Assembly (NCBI RefSeq): GCF_032085515.1
Contig: NZ_JASXSX010000002.1
Coordinates: 1 to 64,000, forward strand
Length of the DNA: 64,000 nt
Origin: Gleimia hominis
GTDB taxonomy: Bacteria; Actinomycetota; Actinomycetes; Actinomycetales; Actinomycetaceae
Direction of reading: 5' to 3'
Shown here: positions 26,119 to 34,140 of the stretch, in pieces
Layout of the letters: the number at the start of each line of letters is the position of its first letter
How positions within the stretch are numbered: position 1 is the stretch's first letter
Notes under the pieces: generated by a model
Told to the model about the DNA's origin: nothing
The model's input: the letters and a program-made list of their open reading frames with translations, nothing else
The model's database searches: none
Made by a program: the position numbers and the translations under genes

Positions 26119-27186
26119 TTAGTTCATGCGGCGGCGCGCTGTGTAGTACGCGCCCGCGCCCAGGCCAGTAACCGCTAGCGCGCCGAGTGCTACACCCATT
26201 ACCTGAGCACCAGTCTTAGCCAGTGGGCGTTCAGGAGTCTTCACTACCCGAGTCGTCTCATTAGGAAGACCGCACTCACCACGATGCAACACCTTACCCG
26301 CGTGGTCGAACACGGTTTCCACCCAGTAGTACGTGCCCTCTTCCTTAAACACAGTAGTCTCAGACTCGTACTCACCCGCACCCTTCAAAGGCGTGTTCTT
26401 ACTGGACTTAAACACGCGGTTGCCAGGCTCGCACACGGGTTTGTCACCGGTTTGTTTGAACGCTTCGAACCCAACAGTGGCTCCAGAAGGCACTTTGCCT
26501 TTAACAATCGCCGTGTCATGCGCTGGGTCACCAAGTTCAACCTCAGGTACAGCCTTAGTAGTCACTTCCAGGCCCTTAACCCGAGTGGTTTCATTCTTAG
26601 CCCCGCACTCACCACGATGAATCCGAGCACCATTCTTATCGTAAGCGCTCTCCACCCAGTAGTACTTACCCGGCTCACTCGCCCGAGTGACCTCTGACTT
26701 GTACTCACCCGGCTTATCCGCATCCACGAACTTCGAGGAGAACACCAGGTTAGATGGCTCGCACACGGGTTTGTCACCGGTTTGTTTAAATAGTTCAAAC
26801 CCGATCTTCATGCCCTCCGGCACGGTTCCTTCCACAATAGCCTTGTCGTGGAAATCCTCACCCACAAACGCCTCAGGCACAGCCTGAGTATGGATCTTCA
26901 CCTTCGGGGTAGCGACCGTGTACTGCTCGGTCTTATCCGCAGCCGAAGACTCAAAAGCCTTCACGCGATCATCACCAGTGAAAGAGGCCTTAACCACGTA
27001 CGTTCCGGGAACGTCATCACAATTGGCATTCTTCTTGCCACACAGAGGTGTGCGACAACCACTAGAAGCCACTGGTGAACCGTATACCACCACACCCCAA
27101 GTCTCGGAGCAACCGGCCCCACACGCAGCCTGCATCGATAACCCCTCCGAACGGATCCGCCTCCCCCAACCAAGCGGACCACACAA
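26119..27186 (-). pseudogene. 5'-truncated sortase-anchored surface adhesin remnant
   Basis: The open frame (up to 355 aa) has no signal peptide and begins mid-domain behind a TGA at 27190-27192; the first ATG is at 27135. Two tandem ~110-aa repeats follow, each with DKAIVEG/DTAIVKG, FKQTGDKPVCEP, YYWVE and HRGECG, the pattern of Ig-like stalk repeats in actinobacterial wall proteins. The C terminus has LAKTG, a hydrophobic helix and ARRRMN, a sortase signal. Without a signal peptide it cannot reach the wall, so I read it as the 3' part of a larger adhesin gene whose 5' part is gone. A silent donor cassette is an alternative. Confidence 0.75.
26426..26787 (-). repeat. 330-bp direct repeat inside the adhesin remnant
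   Basis: The two stalk repeats share an identical 32-base block at 26426-26457 and 26756-26787, exactly 330 bases (110 codons) apart. Flanking bases have diverged. The identity suggests recent duplication or gene conversion in the parent gene. Confidence 0.85.
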
Positions 27187-27262
27187 TCCTCACGGCCTAA
27201 TCAAACATCAACGGCATAACCCAAACAATCCCACCAAATCAAACCTAAAAACCCGGACCACT

Positions 27263-28525
27263 TCAGTTTTCGTCTTTTATTTGCCGAGTAACTATTGCAC
27301 CTATAAAGATCCACAGGATTCCACCAATCACTAAGCACGGCAGCGGGTTTGAACTTAGTTTCAACCAGTATCCAATTTGGAGACCGAGAATTGTTCCTAT
27401 CGCACCAAAGGAGTATGACCAGCTCATGATGCGAACAAACCGCGTTCCCCTAAATTCTATTTGCCGATACGTTTCTAGAATCACGATCCGAGCCCGATTA
27501 AGCGTGGTTATAAGAAAAACCAACGTCAGGGACAAGAACAGTGGACTACCGACCACTGCTTCATACGCCGCAAATAACAAGACGATTACACCCGAAAGCA
27601 CTGCAGAAGCGAAAAGTGTTGTCCTAGTCGAATGAGCTCTACTAACCCAACGGCCTGCCATTGGCCCAAACATTGCTCCGAATCCAAAAACGGCGAGGAC
27701 GAGTCCCATTCCAGAGAAAGCACTCAAATCAGTGTCTCTTTTTGCTGAGGCACCCGCGACCCAAAGCAGAAAGAGCTCACCCGTCATCGCACTAGCTACC
27801 CGAATCACGAGTGACAAGAGAGGTGACGCCGGGCCGGAAGCAAACAAGTCCCTCACGAACCTCTTCAAAGGCAACTTCGCTCCAGTAACCTCATACTCTT
27901 CCTCATCAACTTCCAACGGAGGCTTTGCAGCGAACTTTGTGCGAGCAAAGAACCGCACTGCAGCACCGCACAACGACAGGAAGATATTGATTAATAGCAG
28001 CGCCTCAACAGATATTGATGCGAAAAAAGAACCGAGCGGACCCCCAACTACAAACCCCAGAAACGCAAGTGCGGAGTATAACGTTGCGTTAAAAGCCAAA
28101 GCAGCTTTCGCATCCACCGTCGCCAGCACCGCTCCGTAGAACTCATCCGCAAGATCACTTACAGGCGCTACAAACGTATCAAACACCATGTAAACAAACA
28201 GCAACACCGCGGCATAACCCGGTTTGATAAGCGCCAACACAAGGCACAGAGTACTCACACTAGCTTCCAACAGATCGACAGTGATAAGCGCCTTGTCAGG
28301 GCTGAAACGTCCAACTACCCGAGCGTAAAGTGGAAACGCAAAAACGATTATCTGCTCAACGGTTTTCAAAACTACTAGAGAAGAAACCGCAATCATCCCA
28401 GAAGCGGTGAGAGCACTGAACCCCGATTCAACGACATGGTTACCAAACACCGAAGCAATTAAGCCGACAACCATGAGGCGACGCGCTTTACGTAGCGTTT
28501 TAGACGCCTTATTGAAAGAATTCAT
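27263..28525 (-). CDS. MFS-type transporter
   Basis: 420 aa, about twelve hydrophobic helices with the Arg-rich cytoplasmic loops of the major facilitator family (for example YARVVGRFSPDKAL between helices 2 and 3). No substrate-specific motif is recognised; drug or metabolite export is possible. ATG 28525 follows AAGGGG. The gene is visibly richer in A and T than its neighbours. It sits on the 3' side of a tRNA gene and directly before the truncated adhesin, so it may have been acquired. Confidence 0.85.
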   Translation of the reverse strand: MNSFNKASKTLRKARRLMVVGLIASVFGNHVVESGFSALTASGMIAVSSLVVLKTVEQIIVFAFPLYARVVGRFSPDKALITVDLLEASVSTLCLVLALIKPGYAAVLLFVYMVFDTFVAPVSDLADEFYGAVLATVDAKAALAFNATLYSALAFLGFVVGGPLGSFFASISVEALLLINIFLSLCGAAVRFFARTKFAAKPPLEVDEEEYEVTGAKLPLKRFVRDLFASGPASPLLSLVIRVASAMTGELFLLWVAGASAKRDTDLSAFSGMGLVLAVFGFGAMFGPMAGRWVSRAHSTRTTLFASAVLSGVIVLLFAAYEAVVGSPLFLSLTLVFLITTLNRARIVILETYRQIEFRGTRFVRIMSWSYSFGAIGTILGLQIGYWLKLSSNPLPCLVIGGILWIFIGAIVTRQIKDEN

Positions 28526-28659
28526 GCCGCCCCTTCAGCAAAAAGAGCACTGGATCTGGAATGCTTCTTCGCGTTTTGACAAGCGTAACCAAGCACGTTT
28601 AAATGCACAACCCGAAATAGGAGTTGACAAAGTCCCATACGAAATCAGCCCGGGTATGC

Positions 28660-28688
28660 AAAAACCCCGGCACCTGTTGGTACCGGGG
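28660..28688 (-). terminator. terminator of the initiator tRNA gene
   Basis: On the minus strand, CCCCGGTACC-AACA-GGTGCCGGGG is followed by TTTTT (28664-28660). It begins four bases past the CCA end of the tRNA. Confidence 0.88.
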
Positions 28689-28691
28689 AAG

Positions 28692-28768
28692 TGGTAGCGG
28701 GGGCTGGATTTGAACCAACGACCTCCGGGTTATGAGCCCGGCGAGCTACCGAACTGCTCCACCCCGCG
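28692..28768 (-). tRNA. initiator tRNA-Met (CAT)
   Basis: 77 bases with CCA encoded. Anticodon CAT lies on 28732-28734, with three G-C pairs (GGG / CCC) next to the anticodon loop. The acceptor stem starts with C opposite T, so the 1-72 pair is broken. Both are hallmarks of the formylated initiator tRNA. T arm GGTTCAAATCC is intact. Confidence 0.95.
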
Positions 28769-28876
28769 TCGACACATCTACTTTAATGCGTTCACACAGC
28801 AAGATCAAACGAGCTCAGCGTGTGTTTCATCACCACACGCGCCCGCCACCAGATCCGCCGCTAACGGCGCCCAGAC

Positions 28877-29485
28877 CTACCGGTAATGCCGGTAAAACAC
28901 CACTTCACCAGCCTGCCGCGAAGCCGCCACATCGATGATCCGCTGATTCGAAGACCCTCGGAACGCCAAAGACGAATCAAAAAGACGCTGAATAAACGGC
29001 CCATCCACCAGCACATCCACGCCTTGCAGCAACGTCTGCTTGTCATCCGTCTCATGCTGCAACTGCTCCCACGTGTAGCCCGTCCAACACCATACAGTTT
29101 TCGTCTGCCCAAACTCTGCGCGCACACGCGCCACCAAAGGGTTCAAAACCGGGGTGTTCAACATCGGTTCCCCACCCACCAGAGACAGCCCCGCCACATA
29201 CGGCTGCGCCAGATCCTCAAGAATCTGATTCTCCAAATCAGCCGAATACAGCTTCCCGTAACGAAAAGACTGCGCCGCCACGTTATAACACCCCGGGCAT
29301 CGGAACGGGCACCCAGCAACATACACAGAGCAGCGCACCCCCTCACCATCCACAAAATTGAACGGCTTATAATCCGCAATATACCCAGCGGACAAACGCC
29401 GCCCATCCCACTGGCGCGGCGAAGGAACGTGAACACCCTCCGCCTGGGCATCCACGTTCACCACCGAATCAGCCACTGCACTCAC
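28877..29485 (-). CDS. nrdG: anaerobic ribonucleotide reductase activating protein
   Basis: 202 aa radical-SAM enzyme that makes the glycyl radical on NrdD. The cluster motif C-x3-C-x2-C is Cys59, Cys63, Cys66 in VAGCPFRCPGCYN. GGEPMLN is the SAM-binding strand. It starts at GTG 29485, 15 bases after the nrdD stop, so the two form an operon. The N terminus has ~35 residues before the conserved part, slightly longer than in enterobacteria; an internal start is possible. Confidence 0.93.
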   Translation of the reverse strand: MSAVADSVVNVDAQAEGVHVPSPRQWDGRRLSAGYIADYKPFNFVDGEGVRCSVYVAGCPFRCPGCYNVAAQSFRYGKLYSADLENQILEDLAQPYVAGLSLVGGEPMLNTPVLNPLVARVRAEFGQTKTVWCWTGYTWEQLQHETDDKQTLLQGVDVLVDGPFIQRLFDSSLAFRGSSNQRIIDVAASRQAGEVVFYRHYR

Positions 29486-29500
29486 GCGGCACCAGCAACC

Positions 29501-31663
29501 CTACTCATCCAAATCCATGTGCTTAACCCGCGAAGAAATCTCCACGTGACGCCCATGCACCATCGGCCGCTTCTGCGGATTACCCAAATAACCACACGTA
29601 CGCTTCACCACGTCACACGTATCCGGATCCGTATTGCCACACTCAGGGCACTTAAACCCATCCTCCGTCGGCAAAAACTCGCCCTCAAAATCACACTCGT
29701 AACAACGATCAATCGGCGTGTTCGTCCCCAAATACGCCACCCGGTCGTACGCGTAATCCCACACCGCTTCCAACGCCTCGGGGTTATGCGTCAACTTCGG
29801 ATACTCACAGTAGTGAATGAACCCGCCCTTCGTGAACGGTTCATACTCCGACTCAAACTCGATCTTCTCAAACGGCGTGACCTTCTTCCGCACGTCATAG
29901 TGGAACGAGTTCGTGTAGTACTCCTTATCCGTAATATCCTTAATCGCCCCAAACTTCTGCCGATCCATCCGCGCGAACCGGTCCGTCAAAGATTCCGAAG
30001 GCGTGGAATACACAGAGAACCAATACGGGGTTTCACTCGTCCACTTATTCGCATAATCCGTCAAAGCACGAACGATGTCGAGCGTGAACTCCTTCGCCTC
30101 CCGGTTCGTCTCCCACTTCGGCCCAAAGAACGCGGTAGCGGCCTCATACAACCCGATGTACCCCACCGAAACAGTTGCCCGCTGGTTGGCGAAAAACTCG
30201 TGAACAGAATTCACCCCCTGCGGCGCCCGCTTCCCGAACGCACCGTGGCGATACAAAATAGGCGCGTTATCCGCCACCGCTTCCTCACAGCGCCCAGCGC
30301 GGAACATCAAAGCTTCACGCACAATCTGGATTCGCTCGTGAAAAAGCTTCCAAAACTTCGCTACATCTCCACGCGCTTCAATCGCGATGCGCGGCAAGTT
30401 CAACGTGCATACACCCAGGTTCATTCGCCCCGCGTTCACGGCCTCGCCGGTTTCTGGATCCACCCATTTAGGCAGGAAGGAACGGCACCCCATCGGCACC
30501 TTGTAGTCACCCTCAATTTCAGTGAGCTTATCGTACGACAGCACGTCCGGGTACATGCGTTTAGTGGAGCATTCCAATGCTAACTGCTTCACATCGTAGT
30601 TCGGATCTTGCGGCTCCAGATTCACCCCGCGACGTAGCCCAAACACGAGTTTCGGAAAGATCGCCGTGTAGTGATCCTTACCGATCCCCTTAATCCGGAC
30701 CTTCAAAATCGCCTTCTGAATCTCCCTCTCTAGCTCCCCCGTGCCTAAACCGAACCCGAGGGTGACGAATGGGGTTTGCCCGTTCGAAGAGTAGAGCGTG
30801 TTGATCTCATACTCCAACGATTGCATGGCGTCATAAATATCTTTACTGGTCTTGGTGCGCGCGTAATCTTCCCATTTTTCTTGAGGCACCCAGCGTTTCG
30901 CGTCTGCCATGTGTTTCTCGTAGTTTATTTGCGCATACGGGGCGAGCACTTCATCCGCCCGATCTACCGAGCACCCCCCGTATTGGCTGGAAGCCACGTT
31001 CGCGATGATCTGCGCGATCTGCGCTGTTGCGGTTTGGATTGAACGCGGTGATTCCACTCGCGCGTTCCCAATTTGGAAGCCGTCGCGCAGCATCCCCGCA
31101 ATGTCGATCAGACAGCAGTTAGTCATCGGTTGGAATGGGTTGTAATCCAGGTCGTGGAAGTGGATTTCCCCTTTGATATGCGCGTTCGCCACCGCTGGCG
31201 GCATCATGTGCTTGAGGGCGTATGCCTTCGCAACCGCCCCGGCCGTCAAGTCCCGTTGCGTGTTAAACACCGTGGCATCTTTATTCGCATTCTCGTTCAC
31301 CACGGTTTTGTCGCGCGCAATCAGGCGGTGCAAAGCGGTGGGGATATCCATCGCCAGTTCACGTTCTTTATCGCGGTCGTGACGGTATTCGATGTAAGCC
31401 CGCGCCACTTCTGGGTAGCGGGATGCCATCAGCCGGTCTTCCACCACCCGTTGGATCGTGGGGATGTCTAGGTCTGTTTCCGGTAGGTTGTCCACCACTT
31501 CGCGCGTGAGGTCCAGGGCGAAATCCGCGTCGTCAATCCCCTGGTCTTCCATGGCCAAGGTAATCGCGTTGTATATCTTTGCTGCGTCAAAACTGACGGT
31601 GCGCCCATCGCGTTTAGTGACCACGGTCTCCACGTGCGTGCGAACTGGCGACTCAACCCACAT
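29501..31663 (-). CDS. nrdD: anaerobic ribonucleoside-triphosphate reductase
   Basis: About 720 aa from ATG 31663, which has AAGGAG seven bases upstream; the frame stays open to 31933 but that extension is not protein-like. N-terminal ATP-cone (VVTKRDGRTVSFDAAKIYNAI) for allosteric control. Core glycyl-radical barrel. C-terminal zinc site CYEC...CPEC and the radical glycine in RTCGYLG. It reduces NTPs to dNTPs without oxygen. An NrdR-box-like site lies 24 bases upstream of the start. Confidence 0.95.
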   Translation of the reverse strand: MWVESPVRTHVETVVTKRDGRTVSFDAAKIYNAITLAMEDQGIDDADFALDLTREVVDNLPETDLDIPTIQRVVEDRLMASRYPEVARAYIEYRHDRDKERELAMDIPTALHRLIARDKTVVNENANKDATVFNTQRDLTAGAVAKAYALKHMMPPAVANAHIKGEIHFHDLDYNPFQPMTNCCLIDIAGMLRDGFQIGNARVESPRSIQTATAQIAQIIANVASSQYGGCSVDRADEVLAPYAQINYEKHMADAKRWVPQEKWEDYARTKTSKDIYDAMQSLEYEINTLYSSNGQTPFVTLGFGLGTGELEREIQKAILKVRIKGIGKDHYTAIFPKLVFGLRRGVNLEPQDPNYDVKQLALECSTKRMYPDVLSYDKLTEIEGDYKVPMGCRSFLPKWVDPETGEAVNAGRMNLGVCTLNLPRIAIEARGDVAKFWKLFHERIQIVREALMFRAGRCEEAVADNAPILYRHGAFGKRAPQGVNSVHEFFANQRATVSVGYIGLYEAATAFFGPKWETNREAKEFTLDIVRALTDYANKWTSETPYWFSVYSTPSESLTDRFARMDRQKFGAIKDITDKEYYTNSFHYDVRKKVTPFEKIEFESEYEPFTKGGFIHYCEYPKLTHNPEALEAVWDYAYDRVAYLGTNTPIDRCYECDFEGEFLPTEDGFKCPECGNTDPDTCDVVKRTCGYLGNPQKRPMVHGRHVEISSRVKHMDLDE

Positions 31664-31987
31664 ATTGTGCTCCTTACATCTTTGCAACACTATATATAGT
31701 ACTGAAAAGAATTCGTTTTCTCTGCCACCTAAGACCCGCGCGTCCCAAAACCAACTCCGCACACCCGGTTTACAGCGCAAACACAAGACACGACAGGAAT
31801 GGTGATTATCCCCACTCCCCTCTCCTCGAGCGCCCCGCACCTTGGCAACTTCAAACCGAACCAAAGCACTGGTACGTAACTGGTGAAACGCCTCATAAGA
31901 ACCCGGATTTGAACCGGTAAAAGTGGAATACAAACGAGTTTTCAGAGAAAGTTAAAAGGTCCCTATAAGCAAAATGAAAGTAATACT
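31664..31987. other. 324-bp divergent region between nrdD and the BCCT gene
   Basis: Contains the NrdR-like box at 31687-31702 and, toward the BCCT gene, an A-rich stretch with GAAAG before ATG 31988. No other gene is seen; open frames here are extensions of the nrdD frame. Confidence 0.5.
31687..31702. promoter_or_regulatory. NrdR-box-like site upstream of nrdD
   Basis: ACACTATATATAGTAC matches the remembered NrdR box consensus acaCwAtATaTwGtgt at 14 of 16 positions. NrdR is the zinc/ATP-cone repressor of ribonucleotide reductase genes. Boxes usually come in pairs ~31 bases apart; I see only one clear copy. The repressor gene is not in this window. Confidence 0.7.
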
Positions 31988-33817
31988 ATGTCGCTGTCTG
32001 AAGAAGACAAGACTATTTTAGCTAACGAGTTTGAACCCACCGAACAGGAAACCCAAGAGGCTGCAGAGATCATCGAAGCCTCAAAACGCAAAGTGGAAAA
32101 CGAGATTCCAGAAGGCATCTCCAGACGCGTTTTCTACCCATCTGTAATTATCCTGGTGGCACTCGTAGCGCTCGCGCTCATTATTCCAACGGGCTTCAAC
32201 ACGGCAATCTCGTGGCTGTCGACCCACGTCATTAACAACCTGTCGTGGTACTACGTACTCGTCGCCACCGGTTTTGTAGGTTTCGCAGCAGTCCTGGCGT
32301 TCTCCCGTTTCGGGGACATTAAGCTCGGGCGTGACGATGAGGAACCCGAATACTCTCGAGGCGCCTGGTTCTCTATGCTTTTCGCAGCAGGAATGGGAAT
32401 CGGACTCGTGTTCTACGGTGCGGGTGAACCCCTCTCTCACTTCGCTGCCCCACGCCCAGGCGTGACGGGCAGCCCCGCAATCTTGGCGCGCGAAGCAGTT
32501 TCCGCAACCTACCTGCACTGGGGTTTGCACGCGTGGTCTATCTACGTGATCGTCGGGCTAGCCATCGCATACGCCCACTTCCGTCGCAACCGCCCCGTTT
32601 CCATCCGCTGGACCCTAGAACCAGTTATGGGCGAAAAACGGGTGCGCGGCGCATTCGGTGACGTGATCGACACAGTTGCCTCCATCGGCACCATCCTCGG
32701 TATCGCTACCTCCCTAGGTTTTGGCGTGAACCAAGTGGCTGCGGGCATGGAATACCTGTGGGGCTTCAACGCAACCCGCACCGTGCTGGTGATCCTCGTG
32801 ATCGTAATCTCCGGACTCGCCGCACTCTCCGTGGCCTCCGGCCTCGACAATGGGATTCGCCTGCTGTCGAACACAAACTTGATCCTAGCTGGGCTGCTCG
32901 CCTTCGCAGTTGCCGCACTCGGCCCCACCGTGTTCATCCTCTCCGAATTCGTGCAAACGATCGGCATGTACCTGTCGAACTTCCTCGAAATGGCGTTCCA
33001 AACCCTCCCATTCCAAGGCGTTGACGGCAGCACCTGGCTGACGTCCTGGACCACGTACTACTGGGGCTGGTGGATGTCCTGGTCCCCCTTCGTTGGTATC
33101 TTCATCGCCCGCATCTCCAAGGGCCGCACGATCCGCGAGTTCATAATCGGTGTTATCGCGGTGCCCACACTCGTCACGTTCCTGTGGTTCGCAGTAATGG
33201 GTGGCAACGCGCTCGCCCAAGAACTGTTCAGCGGTAACTCCCTAATTGGCCCCGACGGCGTAGACATCAACACCGTCCTCTTCCATTCCTTCGAAGCACT
33301 CCCCGGGGCACCTATCCTGTCGGGCGTCGCCATGATCCTCGTGACCATCTTCTTCGTCACGTCTTCAGACTCCGGCTCATACGTGCTGTCCATGCTCTCC
33401 ACCGCCGGTAACCCGAACCCACCGCTGTACGTACGCCTCACTTGGGCGACCATGGCTGGCTTGGTTACCGCTACCCTGCTGGGCACCTCCGACTCTGAAA
33501 CCGGTATGGCCGCACTGCAATCCCTTGCGATCCTGTCGGCCCTTCCATTCAGTTTCGTAATGATTGGGATGTGCCAGGGCCTGTGGAAATCACTTTCTGC
33601 TGAACACCGCTTCCACGAGCGGCAAATGAAAGAACTGCGCCGCAAAATGCTGGTTGAAACCATTTCGGAACAAGTTACCCAAGACCTTGAGGACGGAGCT
33701 GAGCAGCGGCGAACCAAGTGGTCTTCTAGCCCAATTCCGATTGCCCCCGAAATCGTGAGCGTAATCCGCCGGCACCGCAAGCGGCGCAAAGGCGACACCA
33801 ACCACTCCAATAAGTAG
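31988..33817 (+). CDS. BCCT-family betaine/carnitine/choline transporter
   Basis: 609 aa, twelve predicted membrane helices. The glycine-rich stretch FAAGMGIGLVFYGAGEP is the conserved BCCT helix, and WWMSWSPFVGIFIARISKGR is the signature with the Trp cage that binds the trimethylammonium group. A Na+-coupled osmoprotectant importer such as BetP is the best analogue. The cytosolic C terminus is very basic (RRHRKRRKGD), as in osmosensing BCCTs. The stop at 33815-33817 is followed in the -1 frame by an open acidic repeat stretch (see findings). Confidence 0.92.
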   Translation: MSLSEEDKTILANEFEPTEQETQEAAEIIEASKRKVENEIPEGISRRVFYPSVIILVALVALALIIPTGFNTAISWLSTHVINNLSWYYVLVATGFVGFAAVLAFSRFGDIKLGRDDEEPEYSRGAWFSMLFAAGMGIGLVFYGAGEPLSHFAAPRPGVTGSPAILAREAVSATYLHWGLHAWSIYVIVGLAIAYAHFRRNRPVSIRWTLEPVMGEKRVRGAFGDVIDTVASIGTILGIATSLGFGVNQVAAGMEYLWGFNATRTVLVILVIVISGLAALSVASGLDNGIRLLSNTNLILAGLLAFAVAALGPTVFILSEFVQTIGMYLSNFLEMAFQTLPFQGVDGSTWLTSWTTYYWGWWMSWSPFVGIFIARISKGRTIREFIIGVIAVPTLVTFLWFAVMGGNALAQELFSGNSLIGPDGVDINTVLFHSFEALPGAPILSGVAMILVTIFFVTSSDSGSYVLSMLSTAGNPNPPLYVRLTWATMAGLVTATLLGTSDSETGMAALQSLAILSALPFSFVMIGMCQGLWKSLSAEHRFHERQMKELRRKMLVETISEQVTQDLEDGAEQRRTKWSSSPIPIAPEIVSVIRRHRKRRKGDTNHSNK

Positions 33818-33840
33818 CGCAACCGCACGCTTCATCTGTT

Positions 33841-33998
33841 GAAAGCGATTCAGACGATGGAAGTGCTTCAAGTATTGGAACTGGTTCAGAAAATGAAAGC
33901 GCTTCAAGTATTGGAACTGGTTCAGAAAACGAAAGCGCTTCAAGTATTGGAACTGGTTCAGATATTGAAAGCGCTTCGGATGATGGACGCGGTTGAGA
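33841..33998 (+). repeat. 36-bp tandem repeats after the BCCT gene
   Basis: Units start at 33859, 33895, 33931 and 33967, with a diverged partial unit from 33841. The 33895 and 33931 units are nearly identical; ends are degraded. In the -1 frame of the BCCT gene they encode SASSIGTGSENE blocks, with TGA at 33994-33996. The 323-base gap 33818-34140 otherwise contains only the terminator. Confidence 0.9.
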
Positions 33999-34032
33999 CG
34001 TTAGAAATACTGAAGTAAAACTGATTAAACTC

Positions 34033-34065
34033 GAGGGGCGCATCCACAACCCGGATGCGCCCCTC
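34033..34065. terminator. strong hairpin between convergent BCCT and UPF0182 genes
   Basis: A perfect 13-bp stem (34033-34045 with 34053-34065, GAGGGGCGCATCC / GGATGCGCCCCTC) with a seven-base loop. The U tract is weak on both sides (ATTT on plus, GAGTTT on minus). Confidence 0.8.
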
Positions 34066-34140
34066 ATTTCCTACCACTTTACTTCTTTGCCCCGGAGCTA
34101 CCTCGAATAATGCAAGCCTGCGCGGGCGTAATCGAAGTGG

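Noticed and set aside
28886..30583. 565-codon open frame antisense to nrdG and nrdD
   Set aside because: Arg/His-rich shadow of two clearly real genes on the other strand.
33726..34067. minus-strand frames through the 36-bp repeats
   Set aside because: Both open frames run into the BCCT gene and lack ribosome sites; the repeats are open in several frames because the units are multiples of three.
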